NCBI RefSeq assembly: GCF_029635795.1
Contig: NZ_CP114280.1
Coordinates: 1,116,001 to 1,180,000, forward strand
Length of the DNA: 64,000 bases
Source of the DNA: Dickeya lacustris
Lineage (GTDB): Bacteria > Pseudomonadota > Gammaproteobacteria > Enterobacterales > Enterobacteriaceae
Reading direction: 5' to 3'
The position numbers were made by a program, and so were the translations under genes. Below the pieces are notes generated by a model. It saw only the letters and a program-made list of their open reading frames with translations. It was not told the DNA's origin and did not search any database. This document shows, piece after piece, positions 1-9,001 of this stretch; position 1 is the stretch's first letter; every line of letters starts with the position of its first letter.

Positions 1-1127
1 TTCGGTGTGAGGGTATGAAAGGCGATACCTTTTGGCGTCAGGCTCCAGGCGGCTCCTGCCCAGACATCCGCCGTGCTGTAATCGCATTCGGAGGTCTCGT
101 TATTCTCATCGGCACTGTCATCGGCGCTGTCATCGCGACTGTTGCTGGCATCAGGTGCGGTATGGTTGCCCGGCTGCGCTTCCTGCGCCGCTTTCATCTG
201 TTGCGGGTAGAGCCGGGTGAATTGCGCCATCAGCCAGTTGGGTAACGTGTCTTGTAAGTAGCTATCCGGGATGGCGTCTTTATCCGGTATCGGCCCGTCA
301 GCCACCCAGAGCAGGTCAGCGAGTGACGGCACATTCGAGGCATCGCTGACGCGCAGTGTTCGGGGCGAGACATCAAGATAGGGATGCGCCGCGCCGAGGC
401 AGCTTCGCAACCCGGAGGCCACATAGCTGATGGCGTTATCTGACAATAAGGTAATGTTCAGAACATCCTGCGAATTTTCGCACTGCGGGACAATATCCAA
501 CACCGCGCGCCAGAAATTATCACGCAGCGTCGCATTCAACGCATCAAGACGTTCAGCCGGGTAGCCTGAGGTCAACTGGAAGACGGTGAGTGACGTACCG
601 GGGTCACGCCACCACGTTAGGTTATAACCATTGAAACTGTCCTGTTTCACCACCACCGGCTCCACTTCTTTATGGAACAGGTAATCATAGAGCGAGAGGC
701 CGGCCAGCGAGCGCATAAACGGTGACAGCGTCGCCGGGTCAGGCGCGCTGACAGGCGTAAGCGCCACCGGTATGGCAGCCTGTGAGCCCTGACGCAACTC
801 CCCTTTCAGGTTCTGATTCTCACCGGCCTGCAATGTCATCACGAGGGCGTTTTCAACCGCATCCGACTCGTCATCACCGCTGCCGATGTCATCGACATTG
901 GTATCCAGCGTTATCTTGCCCTGTTTGTTACGTTTACCATTCAGGTGGTGGGTGAGGCGTTCAGGCAACACAAAGTAACGGCTTTCTACCCGTCCGTCGG
1001 GCTGGATATCCAGCTCAAGCACCAGCGGCGAGCTCCCTTGCGTGCCGCTGTACAACACCGGAGCGGCCTGCGCCGCCCCCGCCAGCCCCATCGTCAGGAC
1101 ACAGGCAATAACATGAAAGTATTTCAT
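1..1127 (-). CDS. Secreted protein of the array, type D (3' end outside window)
   Basis: Function not recognised. The frame starts at an ATG and stays open to the window edge, giving about 375 residues without a stop. It opens with a Sec signal peptide (MKYFHVIACVLTMGLAGAAQA, mature end near residue 22). An N-terminal beta-rich segment begins VLYSGTQGSSPLVLELD. The second domain has the array hallmarks: SPFM, SLYDYLF, a WW pair in NLTWWRDPG, then QLTSGYPAERLDALNATL. Near the edge it reaches WSLTPKGIAF, matching the WxLTPQGIxF motif of the neighbours. An acidic Asp/Ser-rich stretch just before that motif is peculiar to this copy. It is the most 3' visible member of the minus-strand array, so it is probably co-transcribed with the others. 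Likely location: periplasm. Confidence 0.75.
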   Translation of the reverse strand, partial: MKYFHVIACVLTMGLAGAAQAAPVLYSGTQGSSPLVLELDIQPDGRVESRYFVLPERLTHHLNGKRNKQGKITLDTNVDDIGSGDDESDAVENALVMTLQAGENQNLKGELRQGSQAAIPVALTPVSAPDPATLSPFMRSLAGLSLYDYLFHKEVEPVVVKQDSFNGYNLTWWRDPGTSLTVFQLTSGYPAERLDALNATLRDNFWRAVLDIVPQCENSQDVLNITLLSDNAISYVASGLRSCLGAAHPYLDVSPRTLRVSDASNVPSLADLLWVADGPIPDKDAIPDSYLQDTLPNWLMAQFTRLYPQQMKAAQEAQPGNHTAPDASNSRDDSADDSADENNETSECDYSTADVWAGAAWSLTPKGIAFHTLTP

Positions 1128-1234
1128 AAGGTGGATACGCTCTCGCTCATACACGATTTCGCTTAATATTTTGCTCGCTCGATAACCTGCTCGCGCAATA
1201 AACCTGAAAAAAGTACCGATACGCGGTGCCATGT

Positions 1235-2192
1235 TTAGGGGCGCTCACGCTCCTCCTGTTGGATATTCACCGCTTTACCGCTCAGGGGTGAGAAGGCGTG
1301 CCAACGGAGCACTGAATCCAAATCAGGAGTAAACTCGCTATAAGTCTCTTCTGTCCTCAATATCGGCTCCGGCACATCCTTATCGGGGTAGATTTTTTTG
1401 CACATCTCTATCGCTTGCTGCGTCTTGCCTATCAGCGCGGGGATTTTAACGACATAACTGATTCGCGATGCTGTCATCTGCGTTATCTGCAGGCGCGGCA
1501 CGATAGGGTCACTATTCTTACCGCACACCTTATAATACTGTATCGTCTGCCACCACTGCTGCTGTAACGCGCGGTTTATCGCCGCCATACTCTGTGCCGG
1601 ATCATCCCCCTACCAGTTGAAAGGTTTTGACCTCCGTGTCATGGTGCTGCCACCAGGCCACACGGTAGCCCCACATGTCTCTTTCCCCCAGAAACTCGGC
1701 CCGATTATCCTGCAAGAGCAGATAGTCATACACCGATGACTCCAGCAACCCCTGAGTCATTGGCGCAATGCGGCCACCGGCCAGCTCCTCTCGCGTCACC
1801 GGCACCAGCGAGACGGGCATACGCCTGCCATCCGGCTGACGCCATACTCCTTGCAGGCGCGCGTTAGCCTCATCTGTGTTCACCAACAGCACCATATGCG
1901 CCCGCTGGTTCAATTCGTTATCACTTAACGCATTGCCCGTTTTCTCTGGCAGCACAATCAGCAGGTCATGGCTGTTGCCCTCATCAAGGGTTAACGTCTT
2001 GCCCCAAACCGTCAGCTCTCGGTTTTGATGCTCGTTGTCGTTAAAAAAGCGCCCGCTCATCCTGCCATTGAGCCGGTTAATCTCCATGACAACGTTATCC
2101 TTCCCGATGGTGCCGCGATACACCTCAGCCCACACACTCTGTGCCAGAGCCAGCAGCCCGAGTACCAGAGCCTTCAGCACACTCCCTTTCAT
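1235..2192 (-). pseudogene. Broken type B secreted protein of the array
   Basis: The 5' part (1602-2192) encodes a signal peptide and type B N-terminal domain (VYRGTIGKDNVVMEI) up to KTFQLV. There the frame breaks in a run of five G at about 1605 and meets TGA. The next frame (1235-1588) continues the same protein: PAQSMAAINRALQQQWW aligns with PAEKMVALNQTLQQRWW of the intact copy at 3766. The continuation ends early (QQEERERP stop), about 130-150 residues short of the intact copies, so the C-terminal LPWSFVNSHP part is missing. A one-base indel plus a 3' truncation therefore inactivates this copy. Seen directly by comparing the three B copies in the window. Confidence 0.8.
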
Positions 2193-2255
2193 TCGCCAAC
2201 CTCTGTCTTTATTTTTATAAAATGGAATTACATGGTGTTAACGGGTTTTGATGCC

Positions 2256-3590
2256 TTAGGGCAGCATCAAATATTGAATACGACCCGGGTGGCTGTTCAC
2301 CACATTCCAGGGCAGCACTGACCAGTCCTCGTCGTTACACACCCCGCTGTTGTCCGGCCTGATCGGTTTAAACAAAATCCCCTGCGGGGTAAGTGACCAG
2401 TACATGTTGAGGTTTTTCGACGAGTAGCTGCCATAGATGCCGTCGTTAGACCAGGTTTCAGTGGCGGTATAATCACACTCACCCGGTGCGCCTTTGGTCA
2501 TTTTGGCCGGATACAGTGTGGTGAATTGTGCGATTAACCACCCGGGAAGCTGCTGTTTTAATTCATACTCACCGCTAGAATCCCGATCATATTCATAATA
2601 CTCAGCGTCATCTAATTTTATCGGCACGGGCAATTTATCAACCCACAGAAGATCGGACAGGCGCAGCTCATCCTCATATGCCAAAGTCGCCGTATTCATC
2701 GAACTACTGCCTTGAGGCATGGCGGTATAAAGCGTGTAGGGATACATTTTCAGTTTCGGCAGCTTATCGTCGTTACACTGGTATTTCCCGCTCAGGATAA
2801 AGCTCATGGCATGGGGCGACAGTAAGGTGATTTTGGTTTGTAGCGTCTGCCCTGGCGGCACATAACAGAAGCTCATCATGCGCAGCGTCTCCCAGTAAGC
2901 GAGTCGCAAAGACGCATTCAGTTTATCGCGTTGCTCTGGCGGGTAGCCGGATTCCACCTGAAACAGTGAAAACCGGGTCACAGGGTCTTGCCACCATGAC
3001 ACGGTGATACCTGCTATCTCCTCGGTTTTAACCTTTATCGGCTCGGCATTTTGATAAAAAAGCCTGTCGTAGTCATACAGATGTTGATGGAGGGTTTGCA
3101 TAAACGGTGAGGCACGAGCGATCTGTTGCTCATTCAGATACAGCACTTGCATAAACGGCGAGGCGCGGGACATCGTTTCATCACTCGGCGCTCGCTCAAT
3201 CTCTGATAACACCACCTTTATCGGTGCGCCGCTCTTATCCCGATATTCGGCAATCAACCCATTATCAGTCCATTCGGTAATCGTCAGTATCTGCTCGGTT
3301 TTCTCGCCCCCTTCACCCGCATCATGGATAAGCTTGAATCCGGTCATCGTATCATTATCGCTACCGGCAGGAGTGGCATCAAAAATGGGTCTGGAACGAT
3401 GCTCTGCAGGGAAAAAATAACGCCCAGAATAAAAACTATCTACCCATTTGTTTATCTCCATGATGATGGGTTTGTCATCGATTTTCCCTTCATATAAAAA
3501 GTGATCTACGGGGATCGCCGCCTGACTGTCGAGAACCATCAGGCTCAAAACCAGTGCCAGCCCTCGGGCTGCTTTCGCGAATAAGTTCAT
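2256..3590 (-). CDS. Secreted protein of the array, type C (copy 2)
   Basis: Function not recognised. I chose the ATG at 3590 because it opens a good signal peptide (MNLFAKAARGLALVLSLMVL, cleavage near SQAA). The frame is open to 3710 and the extra stretch is hydrophobic, so an upstream start cannot be excluded; neither start has a strong ribosome site. The mature protein has an N-terminal segment (FLYEGKIDDKPIIMEI), a middle domain with VSWWQDP and FQVESGYPPEQRDKLNASL, two short SPFMQ repeats (RASPFMQ twice within about 17 residues) and a C-terminal WSLTPQGILF ... WSVLPWNVVNSHPG. Paired cysteines in the C-terminal half suggest disulfides. It lies downstream of B (3766) and upstream of the broken B. 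The paralogue at 6173 is close in sequence and length. Confidence 0.75.
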   Translation of the reverse strand: MNLFAKAARGLALVLSLMVLDSQAAIPVDHFLYEGKIDDKPIIMEINKWVDSFYSGRYFFPAEHRSRPIFDATPAGSDNDTMTGFKLIHDAGEGGEKTEQILTITEWTDNGLIAEYRDKSGAPIKVVLSEIERAPSDETMSRASPFMQVLYLNEQQIARASPFMQTLHQHLYDYDRLFYQNAEPIKVKTEEIAGITVSWWQDPVTRFSLFQVESGYPPEQRDKLNASLRLAYWETLRMMSFCYVPPGQTLQTKITLLSPHAMSFILSGKYQCNDDKLPKLKMYPYTLYTAMPQGSSSMNTATLAYEDELRLSDLLWVDKLPVPIKLDDAEYYEYDRDSSGEYELKQQLPGWLIAQFTTLYPAKMTKGAPGECDYTATETWSNDGIYGSYSSKNLNMYWSLTPQGILFKPIRPDNSGVCNDEDWSVLPWNVVNSHPGRIQYLMLP

Positions 3591-3765
3591 GTTAAGTAAA
3601 CGAATAAGAAAGAAGAGCGACACTATAACAGAATTAATGAGTATGCCTACGGCCTGGCAGAATACTCCGGGCCGGAAACGCCGTAGCGACGATGATTGAC
3701 TACGTAGCATCCGACACCGGCATCAGGGCGTACCGCAGCCGGGTCTTCCCCGGCTGCGGCGGGCG

Positions 3766-5016
3766 TCAGGGCAGATTGCGCTCGGCATCCGGCACATTCG
3801 CGGCCGGATGACTGTTCACAAATGACCAGGGCAACACCGCCCATTGATAGTGGGTGAGATGGGTAATGTTGCCAAACAGCCCGTCGTCAGGATTAGCATA
3901 GAAACGCAGCCCCTGAGCCGTGGCGAACCAGTTATCCGACACCCCAGACCATCGTTCAGGTGAAAAATCGGCAGGATAAGGCAATGCCGCCAGCGCGTCG
4001 CGGTTCAACGCTTGCAACTGGCCCATCAGCCATTTCGGCAACGCCCGGTCAAAATCGGCATACAGCAGTTGATACTCGCCTGCCGCATTGGTCTCACCGA
4101 TGGAGAACAACTGCGACAAGTTGACCGGTTTGCCGGTGCGCGTGGAAAGGGTGTAGGGCCTGACGATAAACACTTGCTCTTTTTGTTGATCGTCTCTGAA
4201 CGCAGCAGGCACATCGTCATACGCGATGGTGGCCCCACAATCACTGTGGTGTACCTGTTCGACATAACTGACCAGCGAGGCAGACAACAAGGTTATCTGG
4301 ATGCGTTGTATCAGGGTGCCGCCGTTATCCACACACACCTGTTGATTCAGCACAGTTTTCCACCAGCGCTGCTGTAACGTCTGGTTCAGCGCCACCATCT
4401 TCTCGGCAGGATACCCGCTCACCAGTTGAAAGGTTTTCACCCTGGTGGTGCGGTTCTGCCACCAGGCGATACGGTATTCCCCCATGTCCCTTTCGCCCAA
4501 AAACTCCGGCGGCTCCGCCTGCAATAACAGGTAGTCATACAGCGAAACATCCTTCAGCCCGCGCATGATGGGTAAGGCGCTATCGCTCGCGACATCGTTC
4601 TGGCTGATGCGTACCAGATTAACCGGCAGGCGCGTGCCGTTCGGCTCACGCCACACGCCTTTCAGGCGCTGCTCGGCATCATTAGGCAACAGCACCATAT
4701 TCGTCATTTTACTCAGCTCGTCACCACTGAACGAACTCACTGACTCACCGCGCTTATCCTGCACATCGGGTACGATAACCAGCGACTCAAGGGTCTTCTC
4801 GGTATCCCCAACAGACACAAAATCAACCCAGGCTCTCAGCTTACGGTCTTTATGCTCCCGTTCGGTGAAAAAGCGCCCGGTGGCCATCATGTCACCGGTG
4901 ATAAGCTCCATCACCACCTTTTCCTTGCCTATTGTGCCACGATAGACATCGGCCCACGCCGCCTGCGCCAGGGCAAGCCCCCCCAGTATCAGTGCTTTTA
5001 TCGTGATACCTTTCAT
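3766..5016 (-). CDS. Secreted protein of the array, type B (copy 2)
   Basis: Function not recognised. 416 residues with a Sec signal peptide (MKGITIKALILGGLALAQAAWA, cleavage before DVYRG). N-terminal domain YRGTIGKEKVVMELI ... GRFFTEREHKDRKL; middle domain SLYDYLLLQ ... RIAWWQN, TFQLVSGYPAEKMVALNQTL; C-terminal domain WFATAQGLRFYAN ... WAVLPWSFVNSHPA. The first ~25 residues are nearly identical to the copy at 7650, while the middle diverges, so the two have drifted or been selected differently since duplication. It sits between A (5116) and C (2256) in the repeated A-B-C order. Probably periplasmic. Confidence 0.78.
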   Translation of the reverse strand: MKGITIKALILGGLALAQAAWADVYRGTIGKEKVVMELITGDMMATGRFFTEREHKDRKLRAWVDFVSVGDTEKTLESLVIVPDVQDKRGESVSSFSGDELSKMTNMVLLPNDAEQRLKGVWREPNGTRLPVNLVRISQNDVASDSALPIMRGLKDVSLYDYLLLQAEPPEFLGERDMGEYRIAWWQNRTTRVKTFQLVSGYPAEKMVALNQTLQQRWWKTVLNQQVCVDNGGTLIQRIQITLLSASLVSYVEQVHHSDCGATIAYDDVPAAFRDDQQKEQVFIVRPYTLSTRTGKPVNLSQLFSIGETNAAGEYQLLYADFDRALPKWLMGQLQALNRDALAALPYPADFSPERWSGVSDNWFATAQGLRFYANPDDGLFGNITHLTHYQWAVLPWSFVNSHPAANVPDAERNLP

Positions 5017-5115
5017 TCATCCAGCCCCGCCATTGGTATTTATAACGTATTGTTTAGTCATGGTTTTTAACGGTAATGCACTGATGACCGCAGCCATCGT
5101 CACGGCTTCCCGCCG

Positions 5116-6012
5116 TTATGGCATCACCGTCTTGGTCAGCGGCCCCGGATTGGCCTGTAACAGGCTCCACGGCAACACCACGGCCTCCTCACTACGGCAC
5201 GTTTGCTCGACATCATCTTTATCGGTAGCACGCAGATGAAAACCGGAATCCTGCAAGGCGGGATAAAAGCGGATACCCTGCGGCGTCAGCGCCCACACAT
5301 CATCGCTCCACACAACAAACTCCTCCTCCTCTCCGCTGTCAAAAAAATAGCTACACTGCGAATAGCGGGCCTGGAACTGCTGTTGAAGCCAGTGTGTGAG
5401 TGCGGGGACACGGTGGTCTATCTCAATCAATTGGTTACGTAGCAGTGCTGAGGCAGGAATATCACGCACGAGCAGCACGTCATCAATCGACAAGCGTTTC
5501 ACCGTCTCGGTGGCAATGTTACGGGTGCTGAACAGTACCTGTTTGCCTTCCGCCCCGCAGTCCAACACCGCTTTGATTTGGTAGCTGATGACCTTCGGCG
5601 AAACCCATATCAGTGACAATTCATGGCTCGCCTTTCCGGTTGCCCCCTCGGAGCAGTCGCCTTTTTTCTCGAATAACATGGTGTGCATCGCGGCATTCAG
5701 GACATTATTAAGCTGAGTGCGCGTATTGGCGGTGTATCCGCTGGTGATTTGCGGATACGTCACCCCGCTTTTCGGCTCGCGCCACCAGCTAATGCCAAAA
5801 CCATTGCGCGTCTCCTGCCTGACTACGCTCAAATCCGCGCCGGTCGCTTTTTCATACGCCTTGGTATCTGACCAATAGAGCCACTGCCGGAAAGGGGAAG
5901 CCTGTGACGAAGGGGCAGGCTTGTCGGCAACCGCCGAGGCGGTGAAAAAACAGCCCACCAAAAGCCCGATACCCGCCGCCCAGCGTGCTGTGAGTGTGTG
6001 AAATCGTGTCAT
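5116..6012 (-). CDS. Secreted protein of the array, type A (copy 2)
   Basis: Function not recognised. 298 residues with a signal peptide (MTRFHTLTARWAAGIGLLVG ... SAVA). Type A lacks the N-terminal YxGxIG-like domain of types B, C and D and begins almost at once with the shared domain: SPFRQWLYW, ISWWREP, QITSGYTANTRTQLNNVL. It ends with VWALTPQGIRFYP ... VVLPWSLLQANPGPLTKTVMP. Four cysteines at positions conserved with the copy at 9002 suggest two disulfides in the periplasm. First gene of the second A-B-C module. Confidence 0.78.
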   Translation of the reverse strand: MTRFHTLTARWAAGIGLLVGCFFTASAVADKPAPSSQASPFRQWLYWSDTKAYEKATGADLSVVRQETRNGFGISWWREPKSGVTYPQITSGYTANTRTQLNNVLNAAMHTMLFEKKGDCSEGATGKASHELSLIWVSPKVISYQIKAVLDCGAEGKQVLFSTRNIATETVKRLSIDDVLLVRDIPASALLRNQLIEIDHRVPALTHWLQQQFQARYSQCSYFFDSGEEEEFVVWSDDVWALTPQGIRFYPALQDSGFHLRATDKDDVEQTCRSEEAVVLPWSLLQANPGPLTKTVMP

Positions 6013-6172
6013 GTTCAGTCAGTAAATAAAAAATGCAAAGGCACTGCCCGTAAAGGCTCGCCTGACAAAGGCCGCCACCGCAACACCACGGCCCAACCTG
6101 CCAGCCCACGCTGGCATCCGCCTCATGGCTGCTCCGCACACAGGTGCGAGAAAGCCGCGCCAGAGCCTTTCA

Positions 6173-7477
6173 TTAAGGCAATGACAGATATTGAATACGA
6201 CCGGGATAGCGGTTCACCACACGCCAGGGCAGCACCGACCAGTCTTCGTTATCACACACGCCGCTGCCATCAGGTTTGATTGGTTTAAACAAAATGCCCT
6301 GTGGCGTCAGCGACCAGCGCATCACCGCCCAGCGCCCGGCGCTGCCAAGAGGAAACCAGCGTTTGTGCGACCAGGTTTCCGTCTCGGTGTAATCACAGGC
6401 ACCCGGCGCGCCTTTGGTCATTTTGGCCGGATAGAGTGCGCTAAACTGCTCTTTTAACCAGCCGGGGAGACTATTTTCCAGCTGTTCTTCACCGTCATCA
6501 TCGCCGCTCTCATGCGCATCGTTGATAACCGGCACCGGCAAACTATCGATCCAAAGCACGTCGGATAAGCGCAGCTCGTCGAATGCTGCCTGGGCTTTCT
6601 CCCCCTCATGCTCCCGCAGGCTTAAGGTATGGGTAAACAGTTTGATCTGCGCTTGCTCATCGCCCTGACATTGATATTTTCCGGTCAGGGTGTAGCTCAT
6701 CGCATTGGCTGACAGCAAATTGATTTGGGTTTTCAACCCGTCTTGCCTGCGGCACAGGCTCATCTGCGAAAGCGTATCCCAGTAGACGGTGCGCAAATAG
6801 CGATTCACGCGCTCGCGCTGCTCCGGCGTGTAACCGGACTCCACCTGAAACAGTGAAAACTGGCTGACCGGGTCTTGCCACCACGTCACGGTAATACCGC
6901 CTGTTTGCGTTTGGTTAACCCTGGTGGGTTCCGCGTCACGATAAAAAAACCAGTCGTAAGCGTACAGGCTCTCATGGAGCGTTTTCATAAACGCAGAGGG
7001 CTGACCGGCGGTGTTCTTATCCCATTCCAGTGGCGATAACACCACCTTTTGCACCGCCCCTTTGTCTGCGCGCAACTCGCCGGACAAGGTGCCAGACTCG
7101 CTATTGCTGCGCAGCAGCAGGATGGGCTCGGCACCGGCGTTTGCCTCGTCAGCGTAGCGCCCCAGCTTGAGTTTGACAGGTTCAGCATCATCACTCAGCT
7201 CTTTCGTGCCGTCATTCGATATCAGAATAGGGCGGGAAATGCGTTCCGAGGGGAAAAAATAGCGCCCGGACATCACGTCCCAGCCCTCTATCACCAACTC
7301 GATAACAACCGGCTGCCCCGCTATCTGCCCTTCATAGACCCGATGAGATACCGACAGTGTCTGACCAAAAATGCCGTCTTCTACCGCGTCAGTCTCCGCC
7401 AGCGCAACCTGACTATAACTCGCCATCAGGCTCACGGTTAATGCCAGCCCTCGGGCTGCTTTCGCTAATAAGTTCAT
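6173..7477 (-). CDS. Secreted protein of the array, type C (copy 1)
   Basis: Function not recognised. Start at the ATG giving MNLLAKAARGLALTVSLMAS with cleavage near ALA; the frame is open to 7549. The hydrophobic upstream stretch (IVSFFFFIRLLN) is also conserved in the other C copy, but no Shine-Dalgarno sequence distinguishes the starts. Motifs: HRVYEGQIAGQPVVIEL, GRYFFPSE, VTWWQDPVSQFSLFQVESGY, WSLTPQGILFKPIKP, WSVLPWRVVNRYPGRIQYL. The region around the start (about 7440-7540) is almost the same as around 3555-3650, direct evidence of a recent module duplication. Confidence 0.76.
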   Translation of the reverse strand: MNLLAKAARGLALTVSLMASYSQVALAETDAVEDGIFGQTLSVSHRVYEGQIAGQPVVIELVIEGWDVMSGRYFFPSERISRPILISNDGTKELSDDAEPVKLKLGRYADEANAGAEPILLLRSNSESGTLSGELRADKGAVQKVVLSPLEWDKNTAGQPSAFMKTLHESLYAYDWFFYRDAEPTRVNQTQTGGITVTWWQDPVSQFSLFQVESGYTPEQRERVNRYLRTVYWDTLSQMSLCRRQDGLKTQINLLSANAMSYTLTGKYQCQGDEQAQIKLFTHTLSLREHEGEKAQAAFDELRLSDVLWIDSLPVPVINDAHESGDDDGEEQLENSLPGWLKEQFSALYPAKMTKGAPGACDYTETETWSHKRWFPLGSAGRWAVMRWSLTPQGILFKPIKPDGSGVCDNEDWSVLPWRVVNRYPGRIQYLSLP

Positions 7478-7649
7478 GTTAAGTAAACGAATAAAAAAGA
7501 AGAACGACACTATAGCAGAATTAATGAATATAAATACCGGGTAGCGCAACGCCCGTGGCAGAAACAGCCTGACGGCGAGGATGTGATGCGCCGCACGCCA
7601 CCGGCATCAGGGTGTACCGCAGCCGGGTCTCCCCCGGCTGCGGCGATCG

Positions 7650-8903
7650 TCAGGGCAGATTGCGCTCGGCATCCGGCACATTCACCGCCGGGTGGCTGTT
7701 TACAAATGACCAGGGCAACACCGTCCATTGCGGGCCGGTTATCTGGCCGGTCTCGCCAAACACATCGTATGGCAGACGGGCGTAAACGCGCAGCCCCTGC
7801 TCGGTAGCAAACCAGTTCCTCGACACCTCCTGCCACTCTTTTGCCAGCAGAGGGGCCGTCGGGTCGGGCGAGGCCGCCAGCTTATCGTGGTACAACGCCT
7901 GCAACTGCATCGTCAGCCATCTCGGCAACGCCCGGTCAAAATCGGCATACAGCAGTTGATACTCGCCTGCCGCATTGGTCTCGCCGATGGAGAACAACTG
8001 CGACAAGCTAACCGGTTTGTGGGTGCGGGTCGAAAGGGTGTAGGACCTGATAGCCTGCGTCTGTAATTTGTCGTTTTCTTTACTCGCTTCAGCGGCCCCC
8101 GCTTCAGCCGTGATAGAGGCTTTACACTGACTATCATGTAATTGCTCGACATAGCTGACCAACGAAGCGGACAACAGGGTTATCTGAATACGCTGATTCA
8201 ACGTGCCGTCACTATTCTCGCAGATTTTCGGGCCCAGCACGGTTTGCCACCAGCGCTGTTGCAACGTCTGGTTCAGCGCCGCCATCGTCTGGGCTGGATA
8301 CCCGCTCACCAGTTGAAAGGTTTTCACCCCGGTGGCGCGATGCTGCCACCAGGCGACACGGTATGGCCCGATGTCCTTTTCGCCCAGAAACTCCGGCATA
8401 TCATGCGGTAATAACAGGTAGTCATACAGCGAGACTGTTTTTAGCCCCTGCATAACGGGCACAGCGTTATCGCTCGCGACATCGTCCTCGCTGATGCGCA
8501 CCAGATCAACCGGCAGGCGCGTGCCATTCGGCTCACGCCATACCCCTTGCAGGCGCTGCCCGGCAGGCTTAATTAACAGCACCATATGTGCAACCTGTAG
8601 CAGCTCATCCTCACTTAACGAACTCTCCCCACCATCAGGCCTGGTGGGGACATCCGGCACCACAATCAAAAAATCGTCCATCGGTTCGGTGTCTTCGTTC
8701 CGTAAGTTATCAGGCCAGATTATCAGTCTACGGCTTTTATGCTCCCGTTCGGTGAAAAAGCGCCCATCGCCCATCATGTCACCCATGATAAGCTCCATCA
8801 CCACCTTTTCCTTACCTATTGTGCCACGATAGACATCGGCCCACGCCGCCTGCGCCAGGGCAAGCCCCCCCAGTATCAGTGCTTTTATCGTGATACTTTT
8901 CAT
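7650..8903 (-). CDS. Secreted protein of the array, type B (copy 1)
   Basis: Function not recognised. 417 residues. The signal peptide is nearly identical to copy 2 (MKSITIKALILGGLALAQAA, then WADVYRG). It has the same three blocks as copy 2: YRGTIGKEKVVMELIMGDMM, a WW motif in RVAWWQH with TFQLVSGYPAQTMAALNQTL, and a C-terminal WFATEQGLRVYAR ... WTVLPWSFVNSHPA. Within the middle, residues around 225-290 differ most from copy 2, including the cysteine-flanked loop. It is followed by C (6173) and preceded by A (9002). Confidence 0.78.
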   Translation of the reverse strand: MKSITIKALILGGLALAQAAWADVYRGTIGKEKVVMELIMGDMMGDGRFFTEREHKSRRLIIWPDNLRNEDTEPMDDFLIVVPDVPTRPDGGESSLSEDELLQVAHMVLLIKPAGQRLQGVWREPNGTRLPVDLVRISEDDVASDNAVPVMQGLKTVSLYDYLLLPHDMPEFLGEKDIGPYRVAWWQHRATGVKTFQLVSGYPAQTMAALNQTLQQRWWQTVLGPKICENSDGTLNQRIQITLLSASLVSYVEQLHDSQCKASITAEAGAAEASKENDKLQTQAIRSYTLSTRTHKPVSLSQLFSIGETNAAGEYQLLYADFDRALPRWLTMQLQALYHDKLAASPDPTAPLLAKEWQEVSRNWFATEQGLRVYARLPYDVFGETGQITGPQWTVLPWSFVNSHPAVNVPDAERNLP

Positions 8904-9001
8904 TCATCCAGCCCCGCCTTTGGTATTTATAACATATTGTTTAGTCATGATTTTTAACGATAACGCAACGAGAACACAGCCAGCACCACGGTTTCGCACC
9001 G

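Noticed and set aside
4012..4377. Plus-strand open frames of 60-130 codons throughout the A-B-C array
   Set aside because: They lie antisense to genes with signal peptides and conserved motifs and have no ribosome sites or family resemblance; they follow from the GC-rich codon pattern.
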